Translations under genes and position numbers: made by a program
The notes under the pieces: model-generated
What the model saw: only the letters and a program-made list of their open reading frames with translations
Database searches by the model: none
What the model was told of the DNA's origin: nothing
Source of the DNA: Strigamia acuminata
Lineage: Eukaryota; Arthropoda; Chilopoda; Geophilomorpha; Linotaeniidae
Length of the DNA: 64,000 bases
Direction of reading: 5' to 3'
NCBI GenBank assembly: GCA_949358305.1
Contig: OX442314.1
Coordinates: 63,559,369-63,623,368, forward strand
Shown here: in pieces, positions 34,111 to 46,543 of the stretch
How positions within the stretch are numbered: position 1 is the first letter of the stretch
How the letters are laid out: each line of letters opens with the position of its first letter

Positions 34111-36164
34111 ATTTATTTATTATATTCTTTTTTGTTTTTAAGTTTTGAAACTATATTCCGACATTCAGATCATTTTTGCTTGCTTATTAAATTACAACCA
34201 TTTTCTAATATTGCAAATATTTTCTATTCGAATATATTAAAAAATTCACATTTTTATATTTATTTAACATTATTGAATTCCTCAGACTCCCAATTCATTT
34301 AATTTAAATTTTAAATATCAAGAACCTTTTGATTGATTAATTGTTGATGAAACGTGATACAAAGAGCACTTTAAAACTCGATATAGGTCAAGCGTACTGA
34401 GTGTTAATCATGTTACCAATTAAAACGGACAATAGTAGCATTCGTAAATTAAGGTGGCGCAATCACACTAAAACATTAAAAAGAAGTTGGTTTTATTTTT
34501 AGAACACAACTACCGTATTTTATTATTTTGCACAAAATAAGAAGCTTTTGTTCTCGGCTTCAACGCATTATTACCCTGCAGATTTAATACTTTATAAAAC
34601 TCTAGCATAATTTCAACAATAATAACCATTAAACATAAGCTTTAGCAAACTTTTATTCCCTTTATTTTTTTGGGTTTTAAAAGAAACAACCTTGGTGGCC
34701 TGTTACTCAAAGGAAGTGTGAGAGGTCCGATTTCAGCAAAATTTTCAGATGATGTTTCCTTATCGTTAACGCCAGCAATTACATTAATTGCACCCAGACT
34801 ACGGCAACCGTTAGACATCACAAGCTAGAATTTCATCCTATTTTCTTTTTAAAGCGGCTTTAATATGAACATCAAATACCAGATGCTAACGAGAGCTTTT
34901 TCTTTCCCAAGAAAGAAATACACAAAAAAAAACCCAAATAAAGAAAAAACTGCAAAGCTGAATTGAGACAATACTTCTCCTTATTCTAAACTTCGGAGCG
35001 TAACTTGTGTCACATATTCTTATTCTTAAACAATCCTACTGTTAGACTTATTTACCAAATGTTTTGAGAAAGACTTTGTTGGAACAACCATTTCTCAACA
35101 TTTCCATCTTGATGTTACACGAGTGAGCTATTTGTATTTGACATGACATTTAAAAATAATTTTCAGGAATATGGTGATTCTGATTTATTGCCTATTTTAA
35201 TTAGTCACAAGTTTGACTCGGTGCTCTTGACCTTTAACCTATTTCACTAATAGGAAATTTTAGTTGTCGTTACGCTAGTTAGAATGTAATAACTAATCAA
35301 CATATCTTTAAAAGTAAATGTTGTGTATGCGGGTGCACCATATGCATTTTGTAATTGATAACAATACCTTGCTGTAAAACAAACAACTATCTTGCACTCA
35401 AGTTGCTAGAAGTTTTACTGCCTAGCAACTCTCCCAAACATAAATAAACTCCTCGTGATGCAAATTTGAACGTGTCAACGACATTTATTTTGACTAGCAG
35501 TTTAGCCCTAAATAAGCCCTAGTTGTGTTGCAATCTGAAAAAGACCCTTCGACGGCCTTTCTGATTAGTAGTACCTGCAAGAATACTACATTGGTGCAGT
35601 CTAACTTGTAAGTGGAACAATCTGTGCGGTTCTGCAAAACTTCAAATGTTAAAGTAAGAGGAAAAGACATTTGAAACTCAAAATACAAGTTCCAAAAGAT
35701 AGGTTGGAAGGAATTTTGCAATAGTGTATTTAAAACTTTGTACGTTCCCGACGTTACTTTCTAATAAATAATAACACAAAATGGCTGTCAAGAGGTTGTA
35801 CTGTACGTATATGTTATCGAGTCTTATTTCCTTGTAAAATTAAATAAAATTTGAATAAAGACAATTGTTATGGTAAAATATAAAACTCATATTTATCCTG
35901 TGATGGAAGAATAAATATCAGATAAATTACAGAAATAAAGCACAAAGAATTCACTATATATTTGCATGGGTTAATAAAACTATAAATAATACTAATATCG
36001 AATAAATAAAGGAAATCAGATGTAATTTTTAGCGTTAACTTCTCAAAACTTTGCACACACTACGAAATAACTTCTCTGAATCATTTCGCTGGCTTGCGAG
36101 TAAGTGATTTTCGAAAGTATTCGCTTAGATTTTGTCGTAATCGTGTCACCGTCGATTGAAAAAT
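34111..36164. other. Non-coding stretch
   Basis: No confident gene. A minus-strand frame at 35494-35721 has somewhat higher G+C and an acceptor-like TTCTTGCAG at about 35577, but no known domain. An inverted pair of GTTGCTAG motifs at 35401-35430 is described separately. Confidence 0.5.
35401..35430. repeat. Inverted pair AGTTGCTAG / CTAGCAACT
   Basis: Perfect 9-bp inverted arms (35401-35409, 35422-35430) around a 12-base spacer. The half-site GTTGCTAG resembles half an RFX X-box. A similar pair occurs at 46517-46543. Confidence 0.6.
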
Positions 36165-36368
36165 TTACGATGACATTGGTTTTCGGAATACAATCCGATT
36201 AATTGTTTGACTGTACAGTTGGAGTTGCAGATTGAATCTATCCTCTTCCGGCTGGTGGTTGGTCTGCTGGGGGCCAGCTACTGGGTCGTAAATCACAGAG
36301 TCGTGGAATAGATTCAACGACGCCTCTCGTCTTGTCACGCGCATTGGATCTTCCTCAATTTCGTCCAA
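36165..36368 (-). CDS. Candidate terminal coding exon, unknown gene
   Basis: On the minus strand a splice-acceptor-like ATTCCCTTAG ends at 36369, and the sequence after it is open for 67 codons in the frame that begins LDEIEEDPMRVTRREASLNL and ends ..FRKPMSS before a stop. G+C is clearly above the surrounding A+T-rich DNA and the residue composition (acidic patch, many Arg/Gln, no homopolymers) looks like a soluble C-terminal tail. No domain is recognised. There is no credible ATG upstream, which fits a last exon better than a small gene. I infer this; no transcript evidence is available here. Confidence 0.35.
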   Translation of the reverse strand: MDEIEEDPMRVTRREASLNLFHDSVIYDPVAGPQQTNHQPEEDRFNLQLQLYSQTINRIVFRKPMSS

Positions 36369-36370
36369 CT

Positions 36371-39300
36371 AAGGGAATCTCGTCTTTTTGTCTTTGTAAA
36401 AAGGCTACAACTGGGATTGATGAGGATTAAGTTAGCTACTTATTTCAATCAGTGAGTCCAACATTCTAATGAATAGCCACAATCAATCTTGGGTTTGGTT
36501 CAACTCACATCGCCATCACAACTTTTGCAAAAATGCATTCCTTTCTTTTTTTCCTCAACAATTTTGGATTACTTCCATAATGTTTTTCCCTCGTAGGTAT
36601 TGTGTGGTCTTCCCAGTAATCACCTGCATCATTAAGTCCTATCGATCTATCCCCCCATTACACGGGAAAATAGTTATAAACTAGCATTTGATTAAAATTC
36701 CCTTTCTAATCACAATTCAACTTTTTCTGCACTTTCTTTCCCACACGTCAAACGATTCAGCAATTTTCGTCTTTTCAAAAAAACATTCCATCGAGATAAC
36801 TCAGCCAGTAATTAATGATAAAGAACCATTAATTCAACTCGCTCTTCATTCAACCTCTTTTTGTGTTCAACCAGCAGGACCACTCAAACTATTAAAAAGA
36901 AAAAAAGAAAAGAAGAAAAGAAAAATAAAATTACCTGCTCATTTCCATCGATTCATTATTCTTTTAGTTTCAAGATTGGCCCTGAAAAAGAAAAAAGAGA
37001 TAAATGGTTAAAAAAAAAAGAAATACAAAAAATAAAAATAAAAATAAATAAAAAAGTAAGTTCATAAACCAACTGGCTCTTTCCACAGTTTCCACGCCGT
37101 TTGGCCAGTGAAATATATCGTGGGCCACTCGATAGGTCATTTCAGAAGCTCACAAACGGTCTATGGGGTTACATACTGCCCCCTGCAACTTCTACCTACA
37201 TTTTTTCCATCACTTAGAGCGAGCTTTAAATCCTCTCCGTTCCCTCTTTAGATAAATCAAATGATAGGCATCGAGCGTAAATTTGTTAAGGTTCTTTAGA
37301 AAGGGAGGAAATGAGATTGAACGAGCGCAGAAATCCAAACTAATTGGTCATTTTAACAGTGCAAAGACACTCGCTGCCAAACTTGAGGGTTAATGGCTTA
37401 AAAGGGGAATTAGGCAAAGATTGTGCAACTTGTTAATCCAACTCTTAATCCTTCGCTATCGTCACTAATGCCTCGACCTAGAGTTTGGCTTGTTTAGGAT
37501 CGTCTTCGTCTTCGACTTCGTTTGCGATCTGCATCGATGCAAATCTTTAATGTGGCCACATGGATAAGCGTTTGTTTGAGTTTGCCGTTCATTGATAATT
37601 TATTATTTTGATTTTGCCGCAATAGGACGCAAAGTTTATAACATTTTACAAGTTATGCCGTCATATATCATTTCTGCGTATAACATACCGCAATAAATAA
37701 CCTCTCCCAGGACATGGGACAAAAATGCAATGCAATTTATATTCGCTTCCACACAACGATAAACAATTCCAAGTTTTTTTTTTTTTAAATAGTTTTGTGA
37801 AAATAACAAAAAAAGTTTGACTCGTCCGTCATGCCATCAATATCGCCTGCCTGTGTGTTTGAAATTAATGGATGTTGTAATGCACGTATTGATTTCTTTG
37901 GCCAGCTACTCTCAAAAATTGCACCTACGCACAGGTCAAGATTTAAACGAGATCTCACCGTTAAAACTAGTGAGTTGTGAAAAAGAGTTGTGTTGTGGTG
38001 TGTCAATTCATGTCGTTTTATATCAATTTATGTCGTTTTCATACCGTTTGTGTTGTCTTTTGACTGCTTTAATCATTTGAAATATTTAGTGAATTTATTG
38101 TTTTTATTCGTTTAGATTTGATAGATTTGTTGATAATATAATTTACATTAATGTTTGATTTGATGTGTTTTGATTTGATTTTGTGCTTGATTTATTAAAT
38201 TTCAATTTGTTTGTGAGTGCCTTGAAAGCCAGTTTGCTGACCCTTTGGTCACGTGATAATTGGAATGTGGGGATTAAAACTCGCCTTTTTTACCTCTTGT
38301 TTTAAGAATAAAAGTGAGTCAGTAGTTGTCAACCTGCTTGCATCATGCCAACTTCTTTGCAGTTTAAAACCATATTTTTGTGATTTGGAGAGTTTTGAAG
38401 AACTATATTGATTTAGTTTCCTGATCCACATCATATTAAGTCGAGAATATAATACTCACCTTTATTTGGGTCAAAGGATAAGGATTTACACTTTTCTGAT
38501 TTCCCCTTTTAGAGGTTATTCCATCCTGTGATGGTCAAATGACCCCAGTGGTCAAGCCGCTCACTCATCACGATCAACAAAATACGTCAGTTTTAACAGT
38601 ATAGACTTAGACTTAGTCGCAGATACTGATCTTTACCCAATATTTTCTGGCTTGGATAATAATCACAAACTGCCATTCAAAGTTACTCATTTAATATACA
38701 CAACATTGATATATAATTATTTCAACATTCCGGTAGGTTGTATTTCAATCAAAATATAACATTGAAGATGACCAGCAACGACCAAAAGGCTTTTGGAGTA
38801 CTAACATGGCGTATTGTATCAGTATATGTAGGTCATTAAAATTAAAACACAACATTAACAGTACGGTATATTATTATTTCTAACACAAAACATGTTTTCA
38901 ATAACATTATTGCTAGAGCTCTCTCTCTCTGCTTAAAGATGGTTATATAAAAGATGGAAAACTTTTATTGTGTAGTATTTAATATTAGTGCGTTTTAAAG
39001 TGGTGACAGTTGTGTGCGAGGTGCCTACTTGAGTTCAAATATTGCAACTCCAACCCTGAAGTGAGCAATAGCTTAGTAAGGACTAAGGGTTTTGAACCGC
39101 TGACGTAAGTAGACAGAAGTACCAACTATTAGATTTTTTTGAATTAAAATTCTAGATTTTGATAATCTAATTTCTGAAATTGCAAGTTCGCAGAAGAAAC
39201 GAATGAAATAATCCCATAGCGAAATGCAACCGTTATGATAACCTCTTAACAATTCTAATTACTTATTTTGTTTTGACAGCACAGAAAGAAGAAAACTCAA

Positions 39301-42300
39301 TTTACCTCTGAGATTTATGCTTAGAAAACATCAATAACAAGCCCCGCTAAATTTAGATCCAAACTTAATAACCCGCTGTGAAATTTACATTTCAAAGAAA
39401 AAGAAAAAGAAAAGGAAAGGCTGCTTCCAACTAATCAAATTATAACACAACAATACCAAAACTAGAAAAAAAGAATAATTTGATTAATTACAATGACACA
39501 TTATTATCACTTTCCTACATTTCATTTATTCCAATGGCAAAAAAAAAGAAAAGACATTTTAAGCAGACACAAGATAAATGGATGGACACATTCTAGAAAT
39601 ACCGCCTTTTTTATTTCACTGACTATTCTTCCCTCATTAAGTGACAGGGAGAAATGCCAAAGACATAAAAAAAATAATTTGCGAAAAGAACCGCAAGAGC
39701 TGCCAAGAAAATTATGAGACGAAGCCAAAGAAAAGCTAAAATAAACACAGTTAATTACCCGTCCATTTTTTCCATTTTTTTTCTCTTTTCTTCCTTTCTT
39801 CTTTATTACCTGCATCTCTTTTCGTTTGCGATTTTGAATATAATTGTAGATTTGTTTTTTCCTTCTTCCCTTTCAGTTTTTAATTCCCGATCGGGATAAT
39901 TACAATGGGACAGTTTAATGCAATTAGAAATTAAAAGCGGACAAATTAAATTAACCCGTGTAAATGAATGAACTAACAAACAAGCAGATCAAAAAATAAT
40001 ATAATTAATTATTCACTAGAGACTTGCACCGGAAGCCCTCGTATCAAAAATTCATCAAAAGATGAATTATTGATACGGCTGCACTAAACTTTCTTCCCAT
40101 ACCGACTAGCCCCAAATTAAACCCCGCGCAGTTAACAATGCTACAGCGTGCAGCAAATTACATTAGCTTGAAATTAAAATTAAAAGAAATGCCAGAAAAA
40201 GTTTTCAAGAATAAATAAAGTAAAATAAAAGAAAAAAAAAGAAAAAAAAAGTGGAAACTTGATTAAAGCTCTGGAAAAGGCAGGAGGATTGTTTTTGTGG
40301 GCTTAGTTCAAAAAAATGTAAATCCATCCATCTCCCTTTGCCTAAAATTGCAAAATGCAAATCAATCATGTTATACAGCCAATATGTTACCCGCAAACCT
40401 CGGATATGAAATCCTACAGAAATTCTAGTTACAACTTTAGCATCACTTCTCCGCTCAATGCAATATAACTCCATCAGGACCGATTTACGTATTAATTTGC
40501 TGATTTTCAAACGTTTGTCGAAATCCTATAATATTGCTACGTGGCCCGGGGATCAGTGACCAGGTAGACAATTAACTTTTTGGACTACTTGTAAAATAAC
40601 TTGGGCAACTCAGTGTTAAAATTATAAACTCAACTCTTTATTAAAGTACCACTTGAATATCAATTCTAAATAAGAAGTAAGCAAACACTAACACAAGTCA
40701 AATCAAATGCAAACAAATAATTAACTTATGGGATGACTCAGCCGCGTAACAATATTACTTATGTAATTGTAATTCTGCTAACAAAAAAAATTAAAAAAAA
40801 CAATTGCGCTTCAACACATTTTACGTTGTAGACTAGACAGTGAATATTCAATGTTGCGAGCTGTAATGATTATTATTATTTAAAAAAAAAAAAAATTAAA
40901 ATAAAACTTAAAAAAAAAATAATAAAAAGAACATTTTTTTCAAATTATTTATTTATTTAAATTCCGATCTGAATTTTATGTGTCAGCATGCAAATTCACC
41001 AATTTACATTTCATGACTTGAAAACTTCTTTTCTAATTCATTATAATTCTGCGCAAGCCTCTTTTTGAATTATAAAAAAGGTGTTAATTTAAAACTATCA
41101 ATTTTAAAATCTCGAAAACTTATTCCAACGTCGTCTCCTGTTTATCAATAACCCAAAAGAAAATTCCAACCCTCTAATCACATCCGTTGATGTCAACGAT
41201 AAAAAAGAGTTTAAAGAAAAAAATGAAAAAGTTCATGAGAAGTGAATAGCATGACATAGGCCGAACTATCAGTTTACTGCCGCCCCTTCGCCTCATTTCC
41301 AAGCCTCCATACCCTCATTAACCCCACCTGGAGTGTCGCCCCCTCGCGATTTCATGCAGCAGCAGATGGCAGCAATCCTGAATAATGCAGAATACAGGCA
41401 AAAAATAGAAATATTTAAAATTGGGCTAAAATAACGTTCGTATTATGATATATAAATTTGTCACCTTTAATATACTTGACCTCGTTTCCTCAGTGGTGCC
41501 ATGACATGCAACCATCTGCCAACATGGTTTATAACCCAAGACAGACTGTTGTGAGACTTGTTGTCCAAAAGTAACTTATTGCGGTGATTATTGTGACATA
41601 TTTAGTTGTTCTGTAACAACACACTCTGCAATCCTAGTTTTATTTATTAGAACACCACTAACATCTAATTGAAAACTAAAAATTGTGTCACGATACAAGC
41701 AAAATAAAGCACTTTGTTTTATTAGCTGACAATAATTCAGAGAAAATTCTCCTAGCCCGCATCAATTTGTGAAACAATTGATCCGAGCTTCTTCCAGGCG
41801 ATGGCACAGTGGAGAAATGAAAAATTTGCCAATTTCCGATCGAGCGCCACTGAAAACATTTATTGCAAGCTCTATCACCATCAAACTAGATAATCAAACC
41901 ACTAACTCAGCAGTTCTAAACCTGAGGTGCCCGAATCCCAACCGAACAACCCAACTGGCACACCCAAATTGAAATTTGAAAACTTTTCAACTTGACATAA
42001 TAATGTGTAAACATTATCAAATCAAATAAAGAATATGTAGTACAAAAATACATTAAAATTATACTGCAACAATGTGTCTTTAAATACATAATATGCGCTC
42101 CCAATTGCAGCATTTAATGCGATACATTTTAGAATGCAAAATATAATAGGTGCTTTCAATTCCAAATTTATAAAATCCGATTCTAAAAACTTAATTAAAA
42201 AATCGGTTTTTAACTTTGAACGCGTTAAAAATCGATTCTATTGTTAAATACATTAAGTTTGAAAATGTATTTTATAACACATTTTGTAAAATATATTATT

Positions 42301-42723
42301 AAATGCATTCCACAATATTGTTATTTGTCAAATATGAATGAATGCATTGTCAAAATACATCTTACAAAATGTTTTAAAATATATTTAAATTGCTTTGTCA
42401 ATTGTCACAATATATATTTTCAATTGCATTATAAAATGCATTTTGGAATGCATTTTGGAATGCATTAATTGAACAAATCAAAATACATTGAGAAATGTAT
42501 TTTTGAACCATATACAGTAAATTGCATAGTATAGAATAAACTTATAAATTGCAGAATTGGTGCTGTCAAACCCAGTCCAGTCATTCCACCGTCAATTTCC
42601 TGGCGCAATAAGCAATAATTATTAACAAAGAGAGCATTTATCTTTGAAACGATGAATAAAATCTAAGTGAAGCGAGTTTGTTGAATAAAACTTTTTCTAG
42701 AGTACTTGTATCTGCCCAATCAG
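36371..42723. other. Non-coding stretch
   Basis: No recognisable gene. It contains A-rich frames near 36860-37067 that are low complexity, a poly-A/T-rich zone at 40790-40960, and the repeat cluster at 42.2-42.5 kb. A segment near 40613-40660 superficially resembles an LTR end but has no primer-binding site. Confidence 0.55.
42233..42500. repeat. Cluster of AATGCATTTT/AAAATACATT motifs
   Basis: At least ten degenerate copies of a roughly 10-12 bp quasi-palindromic motif (AATGCATTTTG and its inverse AAAATACATT, AAATGTATTTT) occur in both orientations, ending in two and a half direct copies of GAATGCATTTTG at 42436-42465. It may be a decayed satellite or a foldback. Confidence 0.6.
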
Positions 42724-42794
42724 AAGTGGCGTGTGCACAGCGCCAATTTGATATGCACAACGTGTTGATTCAAGTTCGGAACAAGGCGAAGCAG
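42724..42794 (+). CDS. Weak candidate internal exon
   Basis: An acceptor-like CTGCCCAATCAG precedes and a strong donor AAGCAG|GTAAGAG follows a 71-bp segment open in one frame (..VACAQRQFDMHNVLIQV..). G+C is above background. No family is recognised. Short length and absence of neighbours keep confidence low. Confidence 0.2.
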
Positions 42795-43478
42795 GTAAGA
42801 GTTTGTGACAAACGACGTAGATATGGCGCCGCGAACGCAGACAAACATGATTTAGAATAACAAAATATCCTGCGTGTAGAAAATCTGCCCTAATGACTCG
42901 AAACTCAACCAAATACGGCAGCTAATTACTCAAGAAACGTAATGAAAATGGCGAGAATATGACAAGGACTAATTAGAAATCTGTCATCATTATTCCACAC
43001 ATCGATTCGGCTCGCAAAACCTACATCAAATTAATTTACTAAATCAACAGCAAACGGTTTGCAAGACAAACACGCGCGTCGTCAACAACACGAAATTAGA
43101 TTTCGATTTTCTCCATCTGACGTAACAACAACCCAAAACCCCACGCCCCTCATCCCTACAAATGCACACTCAATTCTCTTCCATCCACATTTACTCTTTC
43201 CATCTGACAATTAAGTGCCCATCTGCCCGGCAACAAATTCATTTACAATTATTACTCAATATTCAATCATTCTAAATTATCTGACTTAATTCTGCGATTT
43301 AATTTGATGTTTGCTTCATTTCTTGACGAGGTTTCGTCGAAATAGACAAAAAGTTTTGTCCGTGGTGGAGAGGACAAGCACGGAGAGAGAAGAAAACATG
43401 GGAGCAAAAATAGATCATTGATTTTAGCCCGAAAGACAACAGGAAACGCACTATCTAATGTGAAGAAAAGAGAATCAC

Positions 43479-43693
43479 TTTTTATTGACATGGACAAATA
43501 GAAATTGCTGTTTATCATCAAGGGTCCAGCTGTCATCTCCAAAGAATAATCGCTCGCATTTAGAAGAAATTTCACGTCCACCATTTGCGGAAACATTTTG
43601 CTGACCGATCCAAAGACATTAGATGACAGCCTCAGATTGCCCCCAGGATGGATAACTAGACTATCTCCTAATGGCACACGGTTACTTGATGAC
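43479..43693 (-). CDS. Candidate internal exon of a BPI/LBP-family lipid-binding protein
   Basis: The minus-strand frame open from 43749 to 43267 contains RLSSNVFGSVSKMFPQMVDV followed by KFLLNASDYSLEMTAGP. In BPI/LBP/CETP-family proteins the C-terminal barrel has the same pattern: an (R)L(S/T)(S/T)..FG segment, then K.FP.M, then a beta strand ending in AS and a strand with a G. A likely acceptor, CCAATTACAG, ends at 43694 and a weak donor GTGATT lies at 43478. G+C is well above background. Compared with vertebrate family members, about five residues are missing between FG and K.FP. Such proteins bind bacterial lipopolysaccharide or lipids outside cells. No other exon of the gene was found, so it may lie in large introns or be a relic. 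The family link is from recall, not a search. Confidence 0.4.
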
Positions 43694-43760
43694 CTGTAAT
43701 TGGCCGCAAGAAGTTGTTTCCAACTCGCAATTGCAACAGACAACAACAATCACTCATCTC

Positions 43761-43785
43761 AATAAATAAAATAAAATAAATAAAA

Positions 43786-43825
<40 letters not shown>
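43761..43825 (+). repeat. (TAAA)n microsatellite
   Basis: About fifteen TAAA units with a few TAAAA variants at the left end, immediately upstream (in minus orientation) of the BPI-like exon. Confidence 0.95.
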
Positions 43826-44176
43826 AAAATGTGAGATATCTTGTGTTTGGGTATGATATCTAGACGGAGTGGTGTTTTTGCCTGTTTGAAAACCCTAATA
43901 AAGTGTAGCAAACTCCAGCTGGTCGTTGTAAAAAGGAATGGATGCTTGTGAAAAAGAAATCCTAAAAAACCAACTTGAGATGGCTTAAAAAGGCTACAAA
44001 AAGAGCTTTAAGTTTGCTTTTATCCAACATGACCTGCTTCAAGTGCAATAGGCAGTAAACAAGTTGTTAGAAGAGAAGCATATACTCATAACAACAACAC
44101 GCTACAGCCCTTTGATCAAATCTACTGGCATCGAGGTTTTGGAATTAAAAGTTATATTTAGTGTAGCAATCGCTAA

Positions 44177-44425
44177 TCAGATTGATCTGTTTTGCGCTCG
44201 CAACGTTTCGTTGCAGTTGGCTCGGCCACTTCTTTGATACTCGAAAGTGCAGCGCATCTGCCAGAATGCCATTCCCTTTAATGAATACTTTTCGTCGGCT
44301 TTTTCTGGCTCCATCAAAAAGCCCTTTTCACAAGATTCTCCCAACTCAGACTCGGCCTGTACAGAAATAATGCCTGACAGGCTTTCTGCCTTTTTGTATT
44401 CAACCAATTGTACTCTTCGTCCCAT
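44177..44425 (-). other. Unassigned open frame, possible exon or relic
   Basis: Eighty-two codons (MGRRVQLVEYKKAESLSGII.. to ..CNETLRAQNRSI) with G+C above background. An acceptor-like TTATTTCTGTACAG ends near 44358, after which the frame stays open as AESELGESCEKGF. A second minus-strand frame is also open over its last half, so the true frame is uncertain. No domain recognised. It lies about 500 bases upstream of the BPI-like exon on the same strand, so it could belong to the same gene, but nothing shows this. Confidence 0.2.
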
Positions 44426-46516
44426 TTACTAACTGATTATTGTGGAATTACTTAAAGTTGCGGACGGGAAAGCCGTTGGTTATCATGATTCTATGGGTAA
44501 TGGTCCATGATCGCATGATCTTTGACCACGGGGTGTCTAATCGGTATCTCAAAAACCATAAACGTTAGAGAAAAATATCCAATTGCAAATTTGTACAGCT
44601 TTATTTGTTTAGCACAATGGCATTATCATCACGTATGTGAAAACTTTTGTTGTAAATATTTTTTTTTTTTTTACTATAAATTCAACTAAAGAATGCTCTA
44701 ACTGGATTATCATGCGCACCATTTGGCATTTGTTTGAATGGTCACGATTTTCATCAAGCGGAAGCACGAAACGGTCAAGATATGTCTCGGATCATCTCCT
44801 TGATCTTGAGGGGTGTTAACGTAACATCTCGTTACCTATTTTCTCAAGATTTATCGCGACAATTCCTTTCAAGCTGAAATTGGCATTCCCGTATCACGTA
44901 ATTCCTAAAGTGCGTTTTATTGTTGCTGTATAAATAAATATTTTTACGTGATTTGTTTTCTCCAAGAAGTTATACGATTAACATCAACCAAGAAATGAGT
45001 GCAGTAATTTAATAACGGCTGATTAACCAACAAAATACGTATAATTATAAGATGGTTGTGTATGCGGTAACATATAAGCATACAAGATGTCTGGTGGCTG
45101 AAAATGACTATAATTAATGACCGGAAATTGTGCACAACCCTATTCATATCAACAAACAAAATTGTAAGGTAATTTGCCAGAGTTAATTCCCCTGGTAAAT
45201 TAAAATAAACGGAATAAACTTATCTTCCAGTTACAATTGCTATTTTTTGCATTTAATTAGGGCGTCGTTCCATCAAAAAAGCCACATTCAAGCTGTTTCA
45301 CTCATCAAGACGTGCACATCTGATGTCTAACTGATGATGGTTCCACTCAAGGATACGAATCGCACGATAAAAAAAAGTCCACAACAAAACAAGCGAGTAA
45401 ACCCCAACATAGCTGTTTCACTCGTGTTTCAACTTCCAGTGAATACTGCATGGGATATATCATCAGATAATAGTAAATTACACATTTTCATTTCCAACAA
45501 CACATTGGATGTCAATAAACCTTTAAGGATTTGTGGTACGACAAGCTATATTCCAGAATACGCCCCACTAGATATTATATTTTGAAAGCAAATTGCACCA
45601 TTCCTTGATAATGATAACAATAATACCTATCATGTTTAGAAAATTGAAATTTATTTCCATTTTTGTGGCACCTAATAAATCCTATTTGAATCGAGTGATT
45701 GATTGTTGGTTTAATTTGTTCAAACAAGAGTAAATCAATAGGACTGAATGGGCTTGAAGATTTTTCATTAATTATCATAAATCCTCCAATTGGCACTTGG
45801 CCGCTTAATCATTCTCGAGCGAATATTTCAGTTTATTTGGTTGAAAAAAGTTAAGAAACTGACTACACTTGTAGTCTTTAGTATGCTTTGCTTCAAAGTG
45901 CCTATTAAGTAAAGATATCCTGCTTCATATTTCTACATTCAAAAAGATTTTCTCGCGTCTGTTTATTGTGGAATGCCGTTTTAATTTTATTTTAATTTCT
46001 TGCATCTTCAATATATTTAAGATTAGTGGACTTCTTGACTGTCCATCAATAAAAACTCAAAATGGTCGATTAGAGTTTTCCATTTCCAATAAGCTTATCA
46101 ATCAACCAATCAATCAATCAATAAAACTGGAAATCTTAAATAAATTGAAGAATACATGAAATCAGAGATTTATGATTTTACACAAATTTAGTTCAAAAAT
46201 AAATTACCAAAACAACTAAATTTGGTTGTTTCTAGCAGGTATTTTTTTTGTTTGTTTTTTTTTCAGAAGGATAAACTCGAGATTTTCTGAAAAGGTGTGG
46301 CTTTAATAAGAAGCTCCAGGTCTAGGCCAGCTTTACTCGATTCTGAAAACAAGCAGTTTCTATATGATCCTGTTTGGGTGTTTGGTCATTAGAAATGATT
46401 TTCAGAGGTGTTAGATTAATATTATTATTTCTTTGCTCACTATATCAGTTATTGGCGATTTTTATATTAGCAGTTTCACTAAAAAGAAGTTTAATATACG
46501 AAAAGCAATGAGCGAT

Positions 46517-46543
46517 GTTGCTAGGCAATTATGGCCTAGCAAC
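46517..46543. repeat. Perfect inverted repeat GTTGCTAGGC / GCCTAGCAAC
   Basis: Ten-base arms (46517-46526, 46534-46543) around a 7-base spacer. Each arm with its flank resembles an RFX X-box half-site. Confidence 0.65.

Noticed and set aside
38998-39110. SINE-like sequence with a GTTCAAAAC B-box-like motif
   Set aside because: No convincing A box and no poly(A) or repeat boundary could be placed.
40613-40660. TGTTAAAATT..TTTATTAAAG resembling the BEL/Pao LTR end
   Set aside because: No primer-binding site next to it and the similarity is limited to A+T-rich words.
41760-41900. Minus-strand frame (ELAINVFSGARSEIGKFFI) considered as another BPI-family exon
   Set aside because: It would lie downstream of the C-terminal-type exon while resembling an N-terminal barrel segment, and the match is weak.
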